NCBI RefSeq assembly: GCF_044502415.1
Contig: NZ_CP172402.1
From: Haloimpatiens lingqiaonensis
GTDB lineage: Bacteria; Bacillota; Clostridia; Clostridiales; Clostridiaceae
Reading direction: 5' to 3' (one strand)
DNA: 64,000 nt
Positions 62,882 through 64,000 of this stretch are shown in pieces. The position numbers were made by a program, and so were the translations under genes. A model generated the notes under the pieces. The model was not told the origin of the DNA, made no database searches, and saw only the letters and a list, made by a program, of their open reading frames with translations. The first letter of the stretch is position 1. The number at the start of each line of letters is the position of its first letter.

Positions 62882-63799
62882 TTGAGAAAAACAAAAGATA
62901 ATTTACTAACCAATACATTTGTAGTAATGGGGCTTGCTTTAATAGCTTGCTTCTTATGGGGAAGTGCATTTCCTTCCATAAAAATAGGCTATAAACTTTT
63001 TCACATAGCTAAAGATGACACCTATGGTAAACTTCTATTTGCAGGATATAGATTTTTCATAGCATCACTTATGATTTTTTTATTTTGCTTTGTGTCTAAA
63101 TACTCTATAAAAGTCAACAAGAAAAACTTTTACAGACTATTGCTTCTAGGTATAATTCAAACCTTTATTCAGTATATTTTCTTTTATCTAGGACTTTCTA
63201 ACACTACTGGAGTAAAAGGTTCCATAATATCTTCTTCAAATACGTTTTTTAGCGTAATTATTGCACACTTTTTCTATACAGAAGATAAAATGACTTGGAA
63301 GAAAATACTTGGTGTAATTTTAGGCTTCTTAGGAGTAATTATTGTAAATTTCCAAAGCGGTGCTTTTTCTGGTGGATTTAAATTTTCTGGTGAGGGCTTT
63401 GTTTTAATCTCTAGTTTATTTGGAGCCTTTGCGGGAATTTACACAAAAAAATTAGCAAAGGATATACCACCTTTTGCTGTTTCTGGATATCAGTTATTTA
63501 CAGGCTCTATTGTCCTTATTTTAGTGGGACTTTCAGGTGGAACACATAACGTAACCTTCACTCCCGTTGGAAGTGTTCTGCTTTTATACATGGCATTTAT
63601 ATCTGCCGCAGCCTTTTCCATTTGGTCCTTATTGTTAAAATATAATGGAGTAGGAAAAGTTTCTGTTTATAAATTTTCAATCCCACTATTTGGAGTATTT
63701 TTATCCTACTTCTTACTTAAAGAAAGTTTCTCCGGCTCAAATGTGCTTTTAGCTGTTGTATTGGTTTCTTTAGGAATATATTTAATCAATAAAAAGTAA
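62882..63799 (+). CDS. EamA/DMT-family transporter
   Basis: 305 residues, ten predicted transmembrane helices in two EamA repeats (VMGLALIACFLWGSAFPSIKIGYKL at the start; SRYS-like ISAAAFSIWSLLLKYNGVGKVSVYKFSIPLFGVFLSYFLLKE in the second repeat). The substrate is unknown. The start is TTG 62882, with AAAAGGAGAG just before it. It is unrelated in sequence detail to the other EamA protein at 20944-21831, so it is not a recent duplicate. Confidence 0.85.
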   Translation: MRKTKDNLLTNTFVVMGLALIACFLWGSAFPSIKIGYKLFHIAKDDTYGKLLFAGYRFFIASLMIFLFCFVSKYSIKVNKKNFYRLLLLGIIQTFIQYIFFYLGLSNTTGVKGSIISSSNTFFSVIIAHFFYTEDKMTWKKILGVILGFLGVIIVNFQSGAFSGGFKFSGEGFVLISSLFGAFAGIYTKKLAKDIPPFAVSGYQLFTGSIVLILVGLSGGTHNVTFTPVGSVLLLYMAFISAAAFSIWSLLLKYNGVGKVSVYKFSIPLFGVFLSYFLLKESFSGSNVLLAVVLVSLGIYLINKK

Positions 63800-63891
63800 T
63801 GAACATTCAAAAGAAATATTCTATACTACAGAGATAAACAACAAAAGTTTATGTACTTTATACATTATTTACAATTAAAATCTAGTACTCA

Positions 63892-64000
63892 TGATTATCC
63901 CACAAAAAGTATAATATTACTTGAATTATGAAATTTCTCTGGAATGACTTGCATAAGAAGCGAAGGAACTATTTAAATTTATTGTTCCGAGCTCTCATGG
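63892..64000 (-). repeat. Family B repeat, copy 5 (cut by window edge)
   Basis: On the plus strand TGATTATCCCACAAAAAG, GAATTATGAAATTTC and TATTTAAATTTATTGTTCC are the reverse complement pattern of copies 1-3. It is inverted relative to them, in the 3' region of the EamA gene. Confidence 0.55.

Overview
This window is low-GC, spore-forming Firmicute DNA, almost certainly Clostridium in the broad sense. The evidence is a spore-germination protease locus next to sleC, a cotJABC spore-coat operon, a GerA-type germinant-receptor operon, a monomeric [FeFe] hydrogenase, an oxygen-sensitive double-cubane reductase with its activator, and T-box, glycine and FMN riboswitches. I do not assign a species.

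Layout. 1-4.2 kb: start of sleC (cut by the window edge) behind a fused two-protease Csp gene. 4.5-8.7 kb: small regulators, a cyclophilin and glutamate racemase. 8.9-14.9 kb: a large glutamine synthetase, a three-gene double-cubane reductase set and asnS. 14.9-17.1 kb: an IS110 element lies between asnS and what appears to be its own T-box leader. 17.5-36.3 kb: metabolic and transport genes (aldehyde dehydrogenase, two DMT/YitT-type membrane proteins, HD hydrolase, sodium symporter, D-serine dehydratase, a frameshifted purine permease, class V aminotransferase with an ECF S component, M24 peptidase, hydrogenase). Their intergenic regions are packed with small repeats. 36.5-43.6 kb: a type I restriction-modification operon carrying an extra FRG-domain gene, then a lone Phd-type antitoxin. 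About 43.85-51.56 kb: a small mobile island (P4-type primase, HK97-type capsid, TnpW-like protein, large serine recombinase). A 1,610-bp insertion sequence with a 9-bp target duplication splits the recombinase. 51.6-52.4 kb: two small exported or membrane proteins. 52.5-56.7 kb: ribDE(AB)H under an FMN riboswitch. 56.9-62.6 kb: cotJABC, the ger operon and cbiZ. 62.9-63.8 kb: an EamA transporter.

Most notable. (1) The serine recombinase can be rebuilt exactly by removing the IS and one target copy, so the capsid-carrying island is probably stranded. (2) A 130-bp structured repeat, called family A here, has inserted into two other repeat families at AAA sites, and a short variant supplies the stop codon of a Cys-rich protein. 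(3) A tandem glycine riboswitch has no gene to regulate. (4) IS110 separates asnS from its T-box. (5) The Csp fusion keeps both catalytic triads. (6) A 234-bp near-palindrome lies at 28.0-28.3 kb.

Repeat families used below: A, 130-bp double-hairpin element; B, element with about 15-bp inverted arms, found mostly upstream of genes; C, short module containing CGAAAGGC and ATGAGC blocks; D, module of about 50 bp beginning CAACTTTCGCATATAA.
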